Below are positions 17,729 through 26,138 of a stretch of 64,000 nt of DNA, in pieces. The stretch covers positions 176,822 through 240,821 of the forward strand of contig NZ_DGLI01000023.1 in assembly GCF_002387895.1 (NCBI RefSeq). The letters run 5' to 3'. Positions within the stretch are counted from its first letter, which is position 1; every line of letters starts with the position of its first letter. The notes under the pieces were generated by a model. The model worked only from the letters and a program-made list of their open reading frames with translations, was not told where the DNA came from and ran no database searches. This stretch comes from Clostridium sp. UBA4548. Its GTDB lineage: Bacteria; Bacillota; Clostridia; Clostridiales; Clostridiaceae. The translations under genes and the position numbers were made by a program.

Positions 17729-17761
17729 GTAAGGAATTTAATCCTTACCGTGTTCATTATA
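17729..17761 (-). promoter_or_regulatory. extended -10 promoter and 5'-end hairpin of topB
   Basis: On the minus strand TGGTATAAT (TATAAT at 17761-17756) is an extended -10 element without a good -35. Seven bases downstream, GTAAGGA / TCCTTAC form a perfect 7-bp hairpin with a 6-base loop (17748-17729), which would sit at the very 5' end of the topB transcript and may protect it. Confidence 0.45.
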
Positions 17762-17920
17762 CCATAAATTACTACAACATATTTCAATATTCCGCTAAAT
17801 AATTTATAATAAATGTGTAAAGGCTTTCAAAATAAATTTTTTATTAGTTTTTTATAATAAATTAAATAAACTAAAGTTTTACCTTTAAAGATTAAATTAC
17901 ATAAAATGGAGGATAAAGTT

Positions 17921-18946
17921 ATGAGAATAATCGATTTAAGAAGTGATACCGTTACACAGCCTACAGACAAAATGAGACAAGCTATGTTAACTGCTATAGT
18001 GGGAGATGATGTTTATGATGATGATCCTACTATAAAAGAATTAGAAAAATATGCAGCTAAGCTTACTGGAATGGAGGCTGCTCTATTTGTACCAAGTGGT
18101 ACTTTTGGTAATCAATTAGCCTTGCTAACTCACTGTCACCGTGGTGATGAAGTTATCCTTGGTGATGATTGCCATATTGTCGCTCATGAGGTAGGAGCAG
18201 CATCTGTAATTGCTGGAGTTCAGCTTAGAACTGTACAAAGTAATCATGGAATATTAGATCCTTTGGAAATTGAAAAAAGAATAAGAAAAGAGGAAGATAT
18301 TCACTATCCAAAAACTTCTTTAATTTGTCTTGAAAACGCTCACTCTAGTGGTAGAGTGGTTCCTTTAGAAGTAATGGAAAACATTAATAAGGTTGCAAAG
18401 AAGCATAATCTACAAGTTCATCTTGATGGAGCAAGATTATTCAATGCCTCTTCCTACCTAAATATAGATGTAAAAGAAATAACAAAGCATGTTGATTCAG
18501 TAATGTTTTGCTTATCTAAGGGTCTATGTGCGCCAGTTGGCTCTATACTAGCTGGAAAAAAAGACTTTATAGCAAAAGCTAAAAAGAATAGAAAACTAAT
18601 GGGTGGTGGATTAAGACAAGCAGGCTTCCTAGCTGCTGCTGGCTTAGTTGCTTTAAAAGAAATGAGAGAAAATCTTAAAACAGATCACGAAAAAGCAATA
18701 CTTTTAGCTAAAGAATTAGCTAAAATTCCAGGAGTTAAAGTTAATTTAGAAGATATTCATCTTAACATGGTTTTCTTTGACATGAGAGATACAGGTTTAT
18801 CTAGCGAATATGTGGTAGAAAAGTTCTTAGAAAAAGGAATTAAAATTTGTGGTGAAGAAGATGGGATGATGAGATTTGTTACTCATTACTGGGTTACTGA
18901 AGAAGATATCCATTTTGCTGTAGATTTATTAAAAGCTTTAATTTAG
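17921..18946 (+). CDS. ltaE: low-specificity L-threonine aldolase
   Basis: PLP-dependent enzyme of fold type I that cleaves L-threonine or allo-threonine to glycine and acetaldehyde. Family hallmarks are IDLRSDTVTQPTDKMRQAM at the N-terminus, GDDVYDDDPTIKELE, FVPSGTFGNQLAL, ENAHSSGRVVP, HLDGARLFNAS with the PLP-binding Asp, and the Schiff-base lysine in CLSKGLCAPVG (Lys200). The 341-residue length is normal. The ATG at 17921 lies 8 bases after GGAGG; a further upstream ATG at 17906 overlaps that site. No terminator follows the stop; the nearest on this strand is at 19408, beyond the structured intergenic region. Confidence 0.95.
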   Translation: MRIIDLRSDTVTQPTDKMRQAMLTAIVGDDVYDDDPTIKELEKYAAKLTGMEAALFVPSGTFGNQLALLTHCHRGDEVILGDDCHIVAHEVGAASVIAGVQLRTVQSNHGILDPLEIEKRIRKEEDIHYPKTSLICLENAHSSGRVVPLEVMENINKVAKKHNLQVHLDGARLFNASSYLNIDVKEITKHVDSVMFCLSKGLCAPVGSILAGKKDFIAKAKKNRKLMGGGLRQAGFLAAAGLVALKEMRENLKTDHEKAILLAKELAKIPGVKVNLEDIHLNMVFFDMRDTGLSSEYVVEKFLEKGIKICGEEDGMMRFVTHYWVTEEDIHFAVDLLKALI

Positions 18947-19130
18947 TCCACAGATTATTGACAATAAACAACTTCCCCAATAAAATACATTAGCGAACCA
19001 TCAAGAGCAAGCAATAAATATATATAGAGCTAATTTTTTACTTGTCTAATTATTTTAACTTGTTCTTCTCTGAAATTAACTAGGACCTATATAAGGTTGT
19101 AATTAATTTTAAAAAACAATTAAAAAATAG

Positions 19131-19159
19131 TTTACAAAATATTAATAATATATTAATCT
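19131..19159 (+). promoter_or_regulatory. promoter of the putative intergenic RNA
   Basis: TTTACA (19131-19136), a 17-base spacer and TAATCT (19154-19159) on the plus strand. Predicted transcription would start near 19165, just before the structured segment. Confidence 0.5.
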
Positions 19160-19164
19160 ATTTG

Positions 19165-19436
19165 GGAAACTCTATTAATAGGTTGAGAACTTAATTTATT
19201 TGAGCTAGCTTTGAATAGAACCCTATAATTACAAAATTAGTAACTATAAAGGTATTATCCTGTGGAAAATGGGTAATACTCCTCCACAGTTCTATTCAAA
19301 TAAGTATTTGCTTTCCATTAATTATATTTTAAAACCATATAATGAGTGAATATATAAATAAGAAATAGCGTAGATTATTTTAAGTTCTCATAAAATCCCT
19401 AGGGTATAGACAGGTGCGCAATGCCTGTCTTTTTAT
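19165..19436 (+). ncRNA. putative structured non-coding RNA with its own promoter and terminator
   Basis: The 486-base gap between threonine aldolase and ppaX has no plausible gene but strong RNA structure. P1 closes the region: TGAGAACTTAA (19184-19194) pairs perfectly with TTAAGTTCTCA (19380-19390). P2 nested inside: TTTGAATAGAAC (19210-19221) with GTTCTATTCAAA (19289-19300). P2 encloses one hairpin (19224-19232 with 19240-19248, one mismatch) and another, GTATTA/TAATAC (19252-19257, 19274-19279), whose loop segment CTGTGGA (19260-19266) can pair with TCCACAG (19283-19289) as a pseudoknot. P3, ATTATAT/ATATAAT (19321-19327, 19337-19343), completes a three-way layout. A promoter lies at 19131 and a terminator at 19408. 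I do not recognise the family; raiA-type and 6S RNAs are candidates to compare. It could instead be the 3' UTR of the aldolase mRNA. Confidence 0.6.
19408..19436 (+). terminator. intrinsic terminator ending the intergenic RNA
   Basis: AGACAGG (19408-19414) and CCTGTCT (19424-19430) with a 9-base loop, followed by TTTTTAT in the plus direction only. It overlaps the last bases of minus-strand ppaX. Confidence 0.85.
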
Positions 19437-20062
19437 ATTACATTTAAAATTTCCTCTACTGAATCAATTACATAATCAGGCTTATGCTCTAATAGCTTTT
19501 CTAAAGGCAAGGCTGTATATTTTACTAAACAAGTCTTAGCTCCAGCGTTTTTACCACATAAAATATCGTTATGACTATCCCCTACCATAAGTACTTCGTC
19601 TGGCTCTAACTTTAGGAGTTCACAAGCCTTTAATACTGGCTCGCCTTCTGGTTTATGTTTTTCTGTATCCTCTGGAGAAACAATTACTTCAAAATATTTT
19701 TCTAAATCGAACAATCTCAGCCCTCTTAAAGCCGTGGTTCTTCTTTTCGAAGTAACTATTGCAAGCTTATAACCTTTTTCTCTTAGTATAATTAATCCTT
19801 CTTCCACTCCTTTAAAGCTTTCTGTGTACTCATCATGAATTGAAAGAGAATACTCAACATATTTTTGAACTAGTTCTTCTACTCTATCTTTTGTATACTT
19901 AGCCATTGTGTATGTAAGGGGTTCTCCAAAGTATTGAACTATTTCATTATCCTCCACAATTAAATCTAGATTTTCTTTAAAAACATATTTAAATGAATTT
20001 ATAATTAACATATTTGTATTTATTAATGTACCATCTAAATCAAACAAAATACCTTTAATCAC
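19433..20062 (-). CDS. ppaX: HAD-family pyrophosphatase PpaX
   Basis: A 209-residue haloacid dehalogenase-type phosphatase. The nucleophile motif is FDLDGTLINTN (Asp8, Asp10), motif II is VTSKR (Thr/Ser), and motif III/IV is HKPEGEPVL ... MVGDSHNDILCG. The INTN after the first motif and the overall match point to PpaX, which in bacilli hydrolyses pyrophosphate released when HPr(Ser-P) is dephosphorylated; phosphoglycolate phosphatase is the alternative. The start is GTG at 20062, 9 bases after GGGAG. A long TTAT microsatellite lies 42-84 bases upstream of the start, in the probable promoter zone. It is monocistronic or the distal partner of the SprT-like gene. Confidence 0.85.
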   Translation of the reverse strand: MIKGILFDLDGTLINTNMLIINSFKYVFKENLDLIVEDNEIVQYFGEPLTYTMAKYTKDRVEELVQKYVEYSLSIHDEYTESFKGVEEGLIILREKGYKLAIVTSKRRTTALRGLRLFDLEKYFEVIVSPEDTEKHKPEGEPVLKACELLKLEPDEVLMVGDSHNDILCGKNAGAKTCLVKYTALPLEKLLEHKPDYVIDSVEEILNVI

Positions 20063-20103
20063 TTTAATTATCTCCCTTCGTAATTTGATTTTTAATGCTC
20101 AGC

Positions 20104-20146
<43 letters not shown>

Positions 20147-20181
20147 CTTAATACTCCTTAACACTAAAAAGTCATACTTTC

Positions 20182-20928
20182 TTATTTAGACAAGTTTATC
20201 ATAGGTACATACCATTTTGTATACCTATTTCCTTCCTTATCTTTATATGCTCCGCCCTTGTCCAATACCATTACTGTAGCTCTCTTAGTAATATTCGCTA
20301 CAAGACCTACATATTTTTTACCTTTATAAATAAAAGTTACCTTGTCTCCAATAGAAATATCACTGACTTCTAAATTTGGATTTAAATTTTTTCTTGTTGG
20401 AATATCGTGATAAATTCCCTTATGGTTAAAAACCCCAGAAGAAATATCTCTAAACCTTTTCCCTTTGCAGTTTGAATCTCCATAATTATAAAATTCAACA
20501 ACATGACATATTTCATGTTCCATAATAAGCATAAAAGCCTCAATTGGATCTGAAACGATTATTCCTGACACCTTTTTTTCACTAGTTTTTAAATAAAAGT
20601 TATTTAAAATTACCAAGCTTATTCTAATCTCATATTCACTACTGTTGGAGTTTCTTCTAAAGATAGTTTTTCCTCCAGCTGAAGTCATTCTTTTGGACAG
20701 GGAAAAAACTATATTGTTTCCTAAGGCCTTTTTAAGTTCCCCTTCAAAGAAATAATTATCATATAAATCAAAAAGTTTCTCAATATCCTTATTATTTAGT
20801 TTTATATTTTTAGTTTTTCCTATCTCTTGTTGACAAATCTCCATATGAACTTCTTTTAAAAATTTGCTTTTTATGCTTTGTCTAGTGTAACTTATAAAAT
20901 CCTTCTCATTAGCATTTAACTTAATCAT
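20182..20928 (-). CDS. SprT-like zinc metallopeptidase-fold protein
   Basis: A 248-residue protein with a SprT-like domain. Features are FDLYDNYFFEGELKKALG (residues 53-70), the strand-forming AGGKTIFRR, and the zinc motif HEICH (residues 138-142), as in SprT/Spartan-type peptidases. The last 60 residues (SIGDKVTFIYKGKKYVGLVANITKRA) form an SH3-like beta segment found behind SprT domains in bacterial members. Bacterial SprT proteins are poorly characterised; eukaryotic relatives remove DNA-protein crosslinks. The ATG at 20928 follows TTAGGAGA. Substrate not known. Confidence 0.78.
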   Translation of the reverse strand: MIKLNANEKDFISYTRQSIKSKFLKEVHMEICQQEIGKTKNIKLNNKDIEKLFDLYDNYFFEGELKKALGNNIVFSLSKRMTSAGGKTIFRRNSNSSEYEIRISLVILNNFYLKTSEKKVSGIIVSDPIEAFMLIMEHEICHVVEFYNYGDSNCKGKRFRDISSGVFNHKGIYHDIPTRKNLNPNLEVSDISIGDKVTFIYKGKKYVGLVANITKRATVMVLDKGGAYKDKEGNRYTKWYVPMINLSK

Positions 20929-21000
20929 AAAAATCTCCTAAAATCTTAGTACTATTTAATTATAACTTATAATGCTGAAAAATCTATATAAAACGAAGAT

Positions 21001-21040
21001 GAGCTTGCTACAGTGTATGTTATTTCACTGTAACAAGCTC
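21001..21040 (-). terminator. terminator of the VIT-vWA gene
   Basis: A 15-base inverted repeat (GAGCTTGCTACAGTG at 21001-21015 against 21026-21040, one wobble) ten bases downstream of the VIT-vWA stop. The minus-strand tail is ATCTTCGTTTT, so the U-tract is modest. Confidence 0.75.
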
Positions 21041-21049
21041 TAATAAAGG

Positions 21050-23341
21050 CTATTTAGTTTTTAATATAGTTTTATCTATTAAAGTATTTAAAGTGTCTTG
21101 GCCTTCAACGTTATTTTCAATAAAGGCAATAAACTCTTCTGATATCTTTGCAACATCTATTCCTTTACTAGTTAATATCTCTTCTAATCTTTTACATTCA
21201 GTATTAAAAACTTCACGAACTTCTGATTTAACTATTCCTTTAGATAATGCAGTTTTTATAGTTAAATATATGAATGGAATAATTGCTTCCTCATGAGTTA
21301 TTTCATCTTGTGAATTTTCCATTACATAGGATAATGCTTTTGCAAGAAGATTTTTGTACATAGTTATATCTTCCTTACCTAAGGTGAAGGCTAAAATCCC
21401 CTTTAAGGTAGACATAAATTTAATATACTTCTCCTCCTCATAGGAATTAGCAAAAGCCCCGCTTGCTAACTGTTGAGTTGCTAGTATTCTAAGAAGTTCT
21501 TCCCTTAGGTCCAAACTTAATATTTCTTCATTAAAGGAAACCCCATTTAATGAATGGTTATAATACAAACTAGGTGTGGTAGATATGTTATCATCCTCAA
21601 CATCTTGAACCTTTACAGGTAAAAACTTTCTCATGGCTATTCCTAAAACAGGTTCATATAACTCTTCTATTAATATAAAGGAAGTTTCTGTGCTTATTAT
21701 TCCAACCTTAGTAGATAACTCTACTATTTTATTTTTCATTGAATTATAAACTTCCCCACGCTCGTAAACTATTCTGTTTTCTAAAGATTCTAGTCTCTTT
21801 TTATACCATACCTTCTCAATTAAATTTGCATTCACCTCTAAATCCAAGCTTGTTAGACTAATTCTTCTTTGAACTCTTCTATTCCCTACCTTGCCTCTAA
21901 GAGTAACTACACCCTCAAGCTGTCCTTGAACTCTTGCAAAAATTGAGAAAGGCTCTTCATCATACATATATTCTATAGTTCTAGGATAAGTTTTTTCTAC
22001 TTTCATATTTCCCCAGTCAATTTCAACGTCAGTGATTTGAAGGCCTCTAATTCTATTGAATTGTTTTAGAATAGAATCCTCTATTCTTCTTTTTCTATTG
22101 ATGAATTCTGCTTTACCATAAGTTATTCTTGCAAGTTTATTAATAAAGTAGGTGTTTACTGAAGCATCAATACCAAAGGGGAATATTCTGCTTTCTCTGC
22201 AAACCTCATCAACATAATCTAAAATTTCTTTCTCATCATCTACAATATCATCTGTAAATAATAAAATTGTATTTTCTTCCCCTTCATGTTCTTTTTCAAA
22301 AGCATATTTTATTCCCTCAAATATAACTGCATCATCTTCACACTGTAAATTATCAATCCATTGAGAAGCAGCTTTTAAGCTTTCTTCATTAAATCTGACT
22401 CTTCTTTCTTCTGAGAAATAATGTAGTTTATCTCCCATAGCCACAATGTTAAAAGTATCTTGTTCAGTTAAATTTCTTATACATAACTGAAGTGCCCTTT
22501 TGGCCTCTTTTATCTTATCTCCCTTCATGGAATCAGAGATATCTACTAGGAAAATATAATTCCCATAATTTATATTATTAATATCTTGAATATCGGGAAT
22601 AAACCTTAGATACAAAATACCATTCTTTTCTCTATAATTTTCATAAACCATTCCCGTAGTTTCTTGAAGTTCTCTCTCCTCAAGATAAATTACCATATCT
22701 TCCGTTAACTTTTGCTCTTCATTTTCAAGGGTAATCTTATATAGATTACTTTCTCCACCTTCAACAGTAATCCTATGAGAAGGACAAGTAATTTTTGTTT
22801 CTTCAAAGGATTCCACCAATAAATTTAAGTTTAATTTGTAGTTATGATTATTTTTTAGTATAGCTATTGGCTTTTTACTGCTAGAATAAGCCTTAACTGG
22901 TGGAATTACTTTAGGGATTGTTAACTTCAACTTGTTATTGTCATAAATTAATTCTTCAATATAGGAAATTTTAATATTAATAGTTTCTCCAGAAAGAATC
23001 TTTCCTATGGAGATTCTAAAATTATTCTCGCTAAACTCCTCTAAAAGGAAATTACTAGTGCCTTGTTCAGCTACATTATTATAAATTTTATCAATTTCCT
23101 CTTTACCTTCTACCTTACCCTTTATAGTTCTGCCGCCAATATTTGCTTCAAAACCGGATAATACTGCAGTTTCAGGAATTGGGAAGTTATAAATTGCTTC
23201 CACATCTCCTTTGCCTTTATTCTCGTACACATGATTAATTGTAAATTCAACAAACTCTCCACAAACATTTCCTTCAATATCAACTTTCTTTAACTCTATG
23301 GCATTTTGAGAAGGTTTGTATACGATTTTAGGATATTTCAT
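21050..23341 (-). CDS. VIT domain and von Willebrand factor A domain protein
   Basis: A 763-residue protein. Residues about 5-130 form a VIT (vault/inter-alpha-trypsin inhibitor) domain with the pattern FTINHVYENKG, DVEAIYNFPIPETAVLSGFE and KVEGKEEIDKIY. A vWA domain follows (about 255-430) with the MIDAS metal motif D-I-S-D-S in FLVDISDSMKGD and ILLFTDDIVDDE as the downstream acidic loop. The C-terminal region is helical and unassigned. No signal peptide or TM is visible, so it is probably cytoplasmic. Bacterial VIT-vWA proteins have no established role. The ATG follows AAAGGAGAGA; it is monocistronic. Confidence 0.88.
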   Translation of the reverse strand: MKYPKIVYKPSQNAIELKKVDIEGNVCGEFVEFTINHVYENKGKGDVEAIYNFPIPETAVLSGFEANIGGRTIKGKVEGKEEIDKIYNNVAEQGTSNFLLEEFSENNFRISIGKILSGETINIKISYIEELIYDNNKLKLTIPKVIPPVKAYSSSKKPIAILKNNHNYKLNLNLLVESFEETKITCPSHRITVEGGESNLYKITLENEEQKLTEDMVIYLEERELQETTGMVYENYREKNGILYLRFIPDIQDINNINYGNYIFLVDISDSMKGDKIKEAKRALQLCIRNLTEQDTFNIVAMGDKLHYFSEERRVRFNEESLKAASQWIDNLQCEDDAVIFEGIKYAFEKEHEGEENTILLFTDDIVDDEKEILDYVDEVCRESRIFPFGIDASVNTYFINKLARITYGKAEFINRKRRIEDSILKQFNRIRGLQITDVEIDWGNMKVEKTYPRTIEYMYDEEPFSIFARVQGQLEGVVTLRGKVGNRRVQRRISLTSLDLEVNANLIEKVWYKKRLESLENRIVYERGEVYNSMKNKIVELSTKVGIISTETSFILIEELYEPVLGIAMRKFLPVKVQDVEDDNISTTPSLYYNHSLNGVSFNEEILSLDLREELLRILATQQLASGAFANSYEEEKYIKFMSTLKGILAFTLGKEDITMYKNLLAKALSYVMENSQDEITHEEAIIPFIYLTIKTALSKGIVKSEVREVFNTECKRLEEILTSKGIDVAKISEEFIAFIENNVEGQDTLNTLIDKTILKTK

Positions 23342-23442
23342 ACTATCTCTCCTTTTTTTAATAACAGGAAATATTATCTGTAATTATATTCTACCAGAAA
23401 TAACTCTGAAATAGTTGTAAAATTTTGAAATTAATAATAAAT

Positions 23443-23477
23443 TTAATAAAAAAGCAAAGGTTAATATCTTTGCTTTT
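23443..23477 (-). terminator. terminator of the dipeptidase gene
   Basis: AAAAGCAAAG (23450-23459) and CTTTGCTTTT (23468-23477) form a 10-bp stem with an 8-base loop; the minus strand continues as TTTTTTATT. It lies 33 bases past the dipeptidase stop. Confidence 0.85.
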
Positions 23478-23509
23478 ATTATTATACTTATTAAATTCAA
23501 TACATATAC

Positions 23510-24454
23510 TTATCTCATCACATCTTTTATTAATCTCATTGCATTTTTATAAAAAATCTTTTCCACTTCATCCTCTGAAAACCCATCCTTAACTAAAGCA
23601 TGGGAAAGTTTATGAATATCTCCAATGTTGTCTATTTCTATGCCCTTTGAATTTATACCATCTAAATCTGTTCCTAAGGCTATAACCTCAATACCACCTA
23701 CATTGTAAATGTGATTAATGTGTTTTATCATATCTTCAATATTGCTTCTTCCATCATTGTTTAAAAAGCTTCTTTCAAAATTGATTCCTGTAATTCCACC
23801 TTTATTACTTAAAATTTTTATCATATCATCTGTTAAGTTTCTTCTATGAGCACAAACTTCTCTAGCATTTGAATGAGATGCCACAAAAGGATATTTAGAA
23901 TATTTAGCAACGTCATAGAAGCCTCCATCTGAGAGGTGAGAAACGTCAATAATCATGCCTAAGTTATTCATTTCCTCTACCACTTCTAACCCAAAAGCCT
24001 TTAATCCATTATTTATAAAATTAGAATTTTTGTTTGGATATCCTATTTCATTTTCATAATTCCAAGTTAATGTAATAAGCCTAACTCCTAGCTTGTGAAA
24101 ATTTCTTAAATTCGATAACTTTCCCTTAAGAGCTCCACCTTCTTCAATAGTTAAAAATGCAGAAATTTTTCCTTCTTCATTGTTTCTAATTAACTCTTCA
24201 TAGTTAGTTGCAAGTTTAATAATCTCACTATTACTTTTAATTTCTGCATGGATTCGATCTGCCATATCCATGCAGAATTCAAAAGGATTTTCCACATATT
24301 CTTTTTCAATAAAAAGTGCAAAAAATTGTGCCATTGAATTAGACTTTTGAAGTCTTTCCAAATCCACAGAAAAGTCATTTCTTCTTAAATTTACTTTTTC
24401 CTTTCCTTCCATTAACTTCATTACGGTATCACAATGTAAGTCAATAACTCTCAT
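23510..24454 (-). CDS. membrane dipeptidase family (M19) zinc dipeptidase
   Basis: A 314-residue amidohydrolase-fold dipeptidase of peptidase family M19 (renal dipeptidase type), which hydrolyses dipeptides, often including those with D-residues. It has DLHCDT at residues 5-10 with the first zinc ligands (His7, Asp9), the bridging Glu in LTIEEGGAL, MIIDVSHLSDGGFYDVA and ASHSNAREVCAHRRNLTD with further His ligands, then ALGTDLDGI. No signal peptide is seen, so it acts in the cytoplasm in spite of the family name. The ATG at 24454 follows GGGGGGA. It is monocistronic with its own terminator. Confidence 0.93.
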   Translation of the reverse strand: MRVIDLHCDTVMKLMEGKEKVNLRRNDFSVDLERLQKSNSMAQFFALFIEKEYVENPFEFCMDMADRIHAEIKSNSEIIKLATNYEELIRNNEEGKISAFLTIEEGGALKGKLSNLRNFHKLGVRLITLTWNYENEIGYPNKNSNFINNGLKAFGLEVVEEMNNLGMIIDVSHLSDGGFYDVAKYSKYPFVASHSNAREVCAHRRNLTDDMIKILSNKGGITGINFERSFLNNDGRSNIEDMIKHINHIYNVGGIEVIALGTDLDGINSKGIEIDNIGDIHKLSHALVKDGFSEDEVEKIFYKNAMRLIKDVMR

Positions 24455-24545
24455 ATCTATCCCCCCATTAAATTTAATCTTTTCCTATGAAGATTTTCTC
24501 TTATATAGTAAATAAGAATTCTTCTTTAACAATGCAAATCATCAA

Positions 24546-25550
24546 CTAAGAATTTAGAATAAAACTCCCATCCTTCTTAATATATGTTTCTTTGCCCTTA
24601 TATTTAACCTTTGCTACTCCATTTATAATATTCTCAGCTTCTTCAAACTTAGGACTAATTATAATATTGTCATTAATATCTACATAACCCCAAAGTCCAT
24701 TTACCTCAACTGCAAATAAATCTTCGCTAAAATCAAATACATTATCATATTTAGGCTCAATAATTATGTTGCCATTTTTATCGATGAACCCATATTTATC
24801 ATCCATAGAAATAACTGCATATCCATTGCTAAAGCTATCTGTCCAGTGATATTTAGGCTCTATAACCATATTTCCCTGTAAGTCTACAAAGCCCCAAGTA
24901 TCCTCAACTGAAACAGGTGCAAACCCTTCATTAAAGTTTCCTATAAAATCGAAATCTCCCTGAATAGCTTTATTTCCTTTTTCATCTATAAAAAAATACT
25001 CTTCTCCTACTGCTACAGCAGCTAGCCCATCAATAAAATCATTTGCAAAATCATAAATTAAATCTATTGCGAGCTTTCCCTCTGAGTCAATGTACCCATA
25101 CTTTTCGCCTTTCTTTACAAGTGCTAATTCATTTTCGTTAAATTCATTTGCTTCATCAAAGGTTGGTTTAATTACCATTTCTCCTTTGTAATTTATGTAG
25201 CCATATTTGCCTAAAAGCTTTACAGCAGCTAACCCCTTAGTAAAGCCCTTTGCATCCTCATATTTTATACTAATTAACTCTTCACCTTTAGGGTTTATAT
25301 ATCCATATCTATGGTTAATTTCTACTACAGCCATACCTTCATTAAAATAATTAATATCGTCATATTTTGGTTTAACTAAATATTCCCCATCCTCATCAAT
25401 AAAACCACATAGACCATCTACTTCCACAAAAGCCATATTATTTTCAAATTCATCTGCAAAATCAAATCTAAATGGAATTACCACATCTCCATTTATGTTT
25501 ACATAGCCATACTTGTTTTCTTTTTCTACAGGATATAAAGTCATATTCAT
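24546..25550 (-). CDS. WG-repeat protein
   Basis: A 334-residue protein made almost entirely of about ten WG (KWG) beta repeats of roughly 31 residues, each with a core like YGYINxxGExxIxxxYDxAxxF; examples are KYGYINYKGEMVIKPTFDEA and TWGFVDLQGNMVIEPKYH. There is no signal peptide, TM or catalytic domain. WG repeats probably form a beta-propeller-like scaffold for protein binding; no molecular function is proven. The ATG at 25550 is 5 bases from GGAGG. The net charge is strongly acidic. It is monocistronic, with a long AT-rich region upstream shared with divergent pfp. Confidence 0.88.
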   Translation of the reverse strand: MNMTLYPVEKENKYGYVNINGDVVIPFRFDFADEFENNMAFVEVDGLCGFIDEDGEYLVKPKYDDINYFNEGMAVVEINHRYGYINPKGEELISIKYEDAKGFTKGLAAVKLLGKYGYINYKGEMVIKPTFDEANEFNENELALVKKGEKYGYIDSEGKLAIDLIYDFANDFIDGLAAVAVGEEYFFIDEKGNKAIQGDFDFIGNFNEGFAPVSVEDTWGFVDLQGNMVIEPKYHWTDSFSNGYAVISMDDKYGFIDKNGNIIIEPKYDNVFDFSEDLFAVEVNGLWGYVDINDNIIISPKFEEAENIINGVAKVKYKGKETYIKKDGSFILNS

Positions 25551-26073
25551 ATTTTCCTCCTATTGTTTACTTATTTTATAGATAAGAATAATAGTATTTT
25601 GCTTCTTTATCAACTTAAATTTATAGTTAGGTTGACACATATAGTTACAAAGTTACCTAACTTTTATAAAAACCACTTTATAAAAATAAATATTATAATT
25701 TGATTTTTTCCATTTCTAATATTAATTTAGCTTCATTTAGGAAAGTATGTAAGTTGCAATATTACTTCTAAATTATAAGATAATTTTAAGCAACTTATAC
25801 TAGAGAGAATGCAAAATAGAGTTAGACGTATTTACCCACTATTTTCATTACATTCTATATAATAAAGGATATTTTCAATCCCTTTGTGTTAAGCTTTATA
25901 TAAAGATGCTAACACTTAAAGTTAGTTATCTCCTAAAGTTAATTAATATTTGACCTTGAAGTTTTATCTTTGAAAAGATTATAAAATTTATCTAAGAAAA
26001 TATTATAGTCCTTAAATCATTATTATACCATATATTTTTTACCTATTTAGGATAATAATATTTATAGTTACAA
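25551..26073. other. long AT-rich divergent intergenic region without a gene
   Basis: About 520 bases between the WG-repeat gene and the pfp promoter. I see no credible coding sequence. Several imperfect inverted repeats occur: TAAGTTGC/GCAACTTA (around 25750-25800), AAAGGAT/ATCC-TTT (25864-25885) and GTGTTA/TAACAC (25887-25916) enclosing a TTTATATAAA core. None is followed by a clear T-tract, so I do not call an RNA gene. Confidence 0.5.
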
Positions 26074-26102
26074 TTGTTACAAACAAGGATTTATATTATA
26101 AT
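26074..26102 (+). promoter_or_regulatory. promoter of pfp-gltX
   Basis: TTGTTA (26074-26079), a 17-base spacer and a perfect TATAAT (26097-26102); predicted start of transcription about 30 bases before the pfp ATG. Confidence 0.65.
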
Positions 26103-26138
26103 GGAAAAAGTAATGAAATTTGAAGGGAGTACAAAAAT

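Noticed and set aside
21050..23341. VIT-vWA gene as part of a MoxR-type chaperone system
   Set aside because: No MoxR AAA+ ATPase or further vWA partner in the neighbourhood.
25551..26073. Possible second structured RNA in the gap upstream of pfp
   Set aside because: The inverted repeats are short, separate and not nested, with no terminator; within expectation for very AT-rich DNA.
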